Positions 44,065 through 44,808 of a DNA stretch of 44,808 bases are shown here, piece by piece (the stretch's first letter is position 1; every line of letters begins with the position of its first letter). The stretch is from an uncultured Alcanivoracaceae bacterium (lineage in GTDB: Bacteria > Pseudomonadota > Gammaproteobacteria > Xanthomonadales > Marinicellaceae). A model generated the notes under the pieces. The model did no database searches, had not been told where the DNA came from, and was given only the letters and a program-made list of their open reading frames with translations. The DNA lies in the NCBI GenBank assembly GCA_913061105.1, contig CAJXVJ010000004.1, positions 1 through 44,808 of the forward strand. Direction: 5' to 3'. Position numbers and translations under genes: made by a program.

Positions 44065-44759
44065 ACAATCTATCTGGTTTTTATTAAGCCATTCAAAATT
44101 ATATATTGGCGTATTGTTGTTATATACCGTGTTCATCATTGTCTTAATAATGTCTGACACCATGAAAAATCTACAAATAATGGGATTGATTGTTCAATTT
44201 TCATTATTTCTAGGCGTTTATCTTGGCGGTTCTGTAGCAAAGTTAAAGCAAAATCATTTGTGGAAAAATAATAGAAAATACAAAAACAACATACTCAATG
44301 CCTATTTTATCATTGTAATGCTAACAGGTGTTTGTATGATACCGTTGATATATTCATTGAAAGACATTAGTTTGTTAATACTGTTGATGCCAATAAGCAT
44401 TTGTGTCTTCTCTTCTCATTTGGTATTGGGTAAAAACATAATCTATAAAATCATTATTCCAGCAATACCCATAATACTATTTCAATTGACATATCTTAAA
44501 GTAAATTTAGATATTGTTTTATTATTAATCGTTATAGCGACAGTGGTGTTGTCAGTCTTTATGTATAAAAATATTTTTTATCAATACCAATCCATGGCAC
44601 CATCATTACAAACTGACAACAACAATAAAATGGCATTTATGACCACAGGTTTAAATTACTCTCAAATGAACAAAATAAATGGGATGTTGGGGTTGTTTTT
44701 ATCAAAATGGATTTTATCAGGTAAGAAGAAAGTAGATTGGTCAATACTGATGCCTCATA
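44051..44759 (+). CDS. Membrane subunit of the ABC exporter, cut by contig end
   Basis: An open frame from ATG 44051 runs for 236 codons to the adapter junction without a stop, so the gene continues beyond the contig. It encodes about six hydrophobic segments (for example LYIGVLLLYTVFIIVLIM, LLILLMPISICVF, IIIPAIPIILFQL, VLLLIVIATVVLSVFM) and basic loops. It overlaps the ATPase gene by 14 bases, with GAGGTGAG ending two bases before its ATG. It is most likely the permease of the GntR-regulated exporter. The specific family is not recognised. Confidence 0.78.
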
Positions 44760-44808
44760 CTGTCTCTTATACACATCTCCGAGCCCACGAGACAGGCAGA
44801 AATCTCGT
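44760..44808. other. Illumina Nextera i7 adapter, reverse complement (artefact)
   Basis: Mosaic end in reverse orientation at 44760-44778, the rest of the read-2 adapter at 44779-44793, index AGGCAGAA (reverse complement of the index at the left end) at 44794-44801, and the start of the P7 primer complement at 44802-44808. It is not genomic; the open frame reading through it is false. Confidence 0.97.

Noticed and set aside
44-44759. CRISPR arrays, tRNA or rRNA genes, prophage or transposase genes
   Set aside because: No regularly spaced repeats, tRNA-like cloverleaf or matching proteins were recognised by eye; a tRNAscan-type search would settle the tRNA question.
1-44808. Terminal inverted repeats at the two ends of the window, as in a transposon or linear replicon
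   Set aside because: They are the Nextera adapter with mosaic end and index in opposite orientations.

Overview
The window is one 44.8 kb linear contig of an AT-rich, Gram-negative bacterium. The gene set points to a gammaproteobacterium: a monofunctional RelA-type (p)ppGpp synthetase, fused two-domain MnmC, GlnE, HemW, YicC, a pilMNOPQ operon, an OxyR-type regulator, many lipobox lipoproteins and a type A RNase P RNA. A deep branch such as the Marinicella/Xanthomonadales neighbourhood would fit the large secreted repeat proteins (one ending in a short GFE tail), but that placement is recollection, not proof. Both ends carry Illumina Nextera adapter with the same i7 index, so genomic sequence runs only from about 44 to 44759 and the last gene is cut.

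Layout. 310-2523: a secreted protein with two tandem copies of a two-part Ig/cadherin-like module. 2609-6759 (minus): a peptide-type ABC uptake operon (binding lipoprotein, two permeases, small lipoprotein) without ATPase genes. 6869-7015: a 147 bp element bounded by perfect 20 bp inverted repeats. 7024-8604 (minus): pilU and a TerB-like gene. 8666-13009 (plus): MltD-type lytic transglycosylase, GT39-type membrane glycosyltransferase, ECF sigma factor and a probable membrane anti-sigma partner. 13054-20609 (minus): mnmC; an orphan TRAP binding protein next to an unusually short glnE; a DUF4124 protein; ywbE and alaA. 20697-25914 (plus): pssA, a GAF-SpoIIE-HATPase signalling protein, rnpB and relA. 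25947-28007 (minus): a secreted beta-helix-like protein whose promoter has three helically phased direct repeats. 28239-32805: a DksA/TraR-like protein, then gmk and yicC (minus), then rph-rdgB-hemW (plus). 33058-40837 (plus): pilMNOPQ followed by a 902-residue Ig-like lipoprotein and a strong terminator. 40948-44759 (plus): OxyR-like regulator with a DMT transporter, then a YtrA-type GntR/ABC operon cut by the contig end.

Themes. Two loci serve type IV pili: pilU (retraction) and pilMNOPQ (alignment complex and secretin). Several genes serve the cell envelope: MltD, the glycosyltransferase, PssA and the surface proteins. RelA and the DksA-like protein both belong to the stringent-response sphere. 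I found no CRISPR array, tRNA, rRNA, phage or intact transposase, and no clear new defence system. The most unusual observations are the Ig-like lipoprotein attached to the pilus operon, the reduced C-terminal half of GlnE, the 147 bp inverted-repeat element, and the phased repeats upstream of the secreted beta-helix protein.
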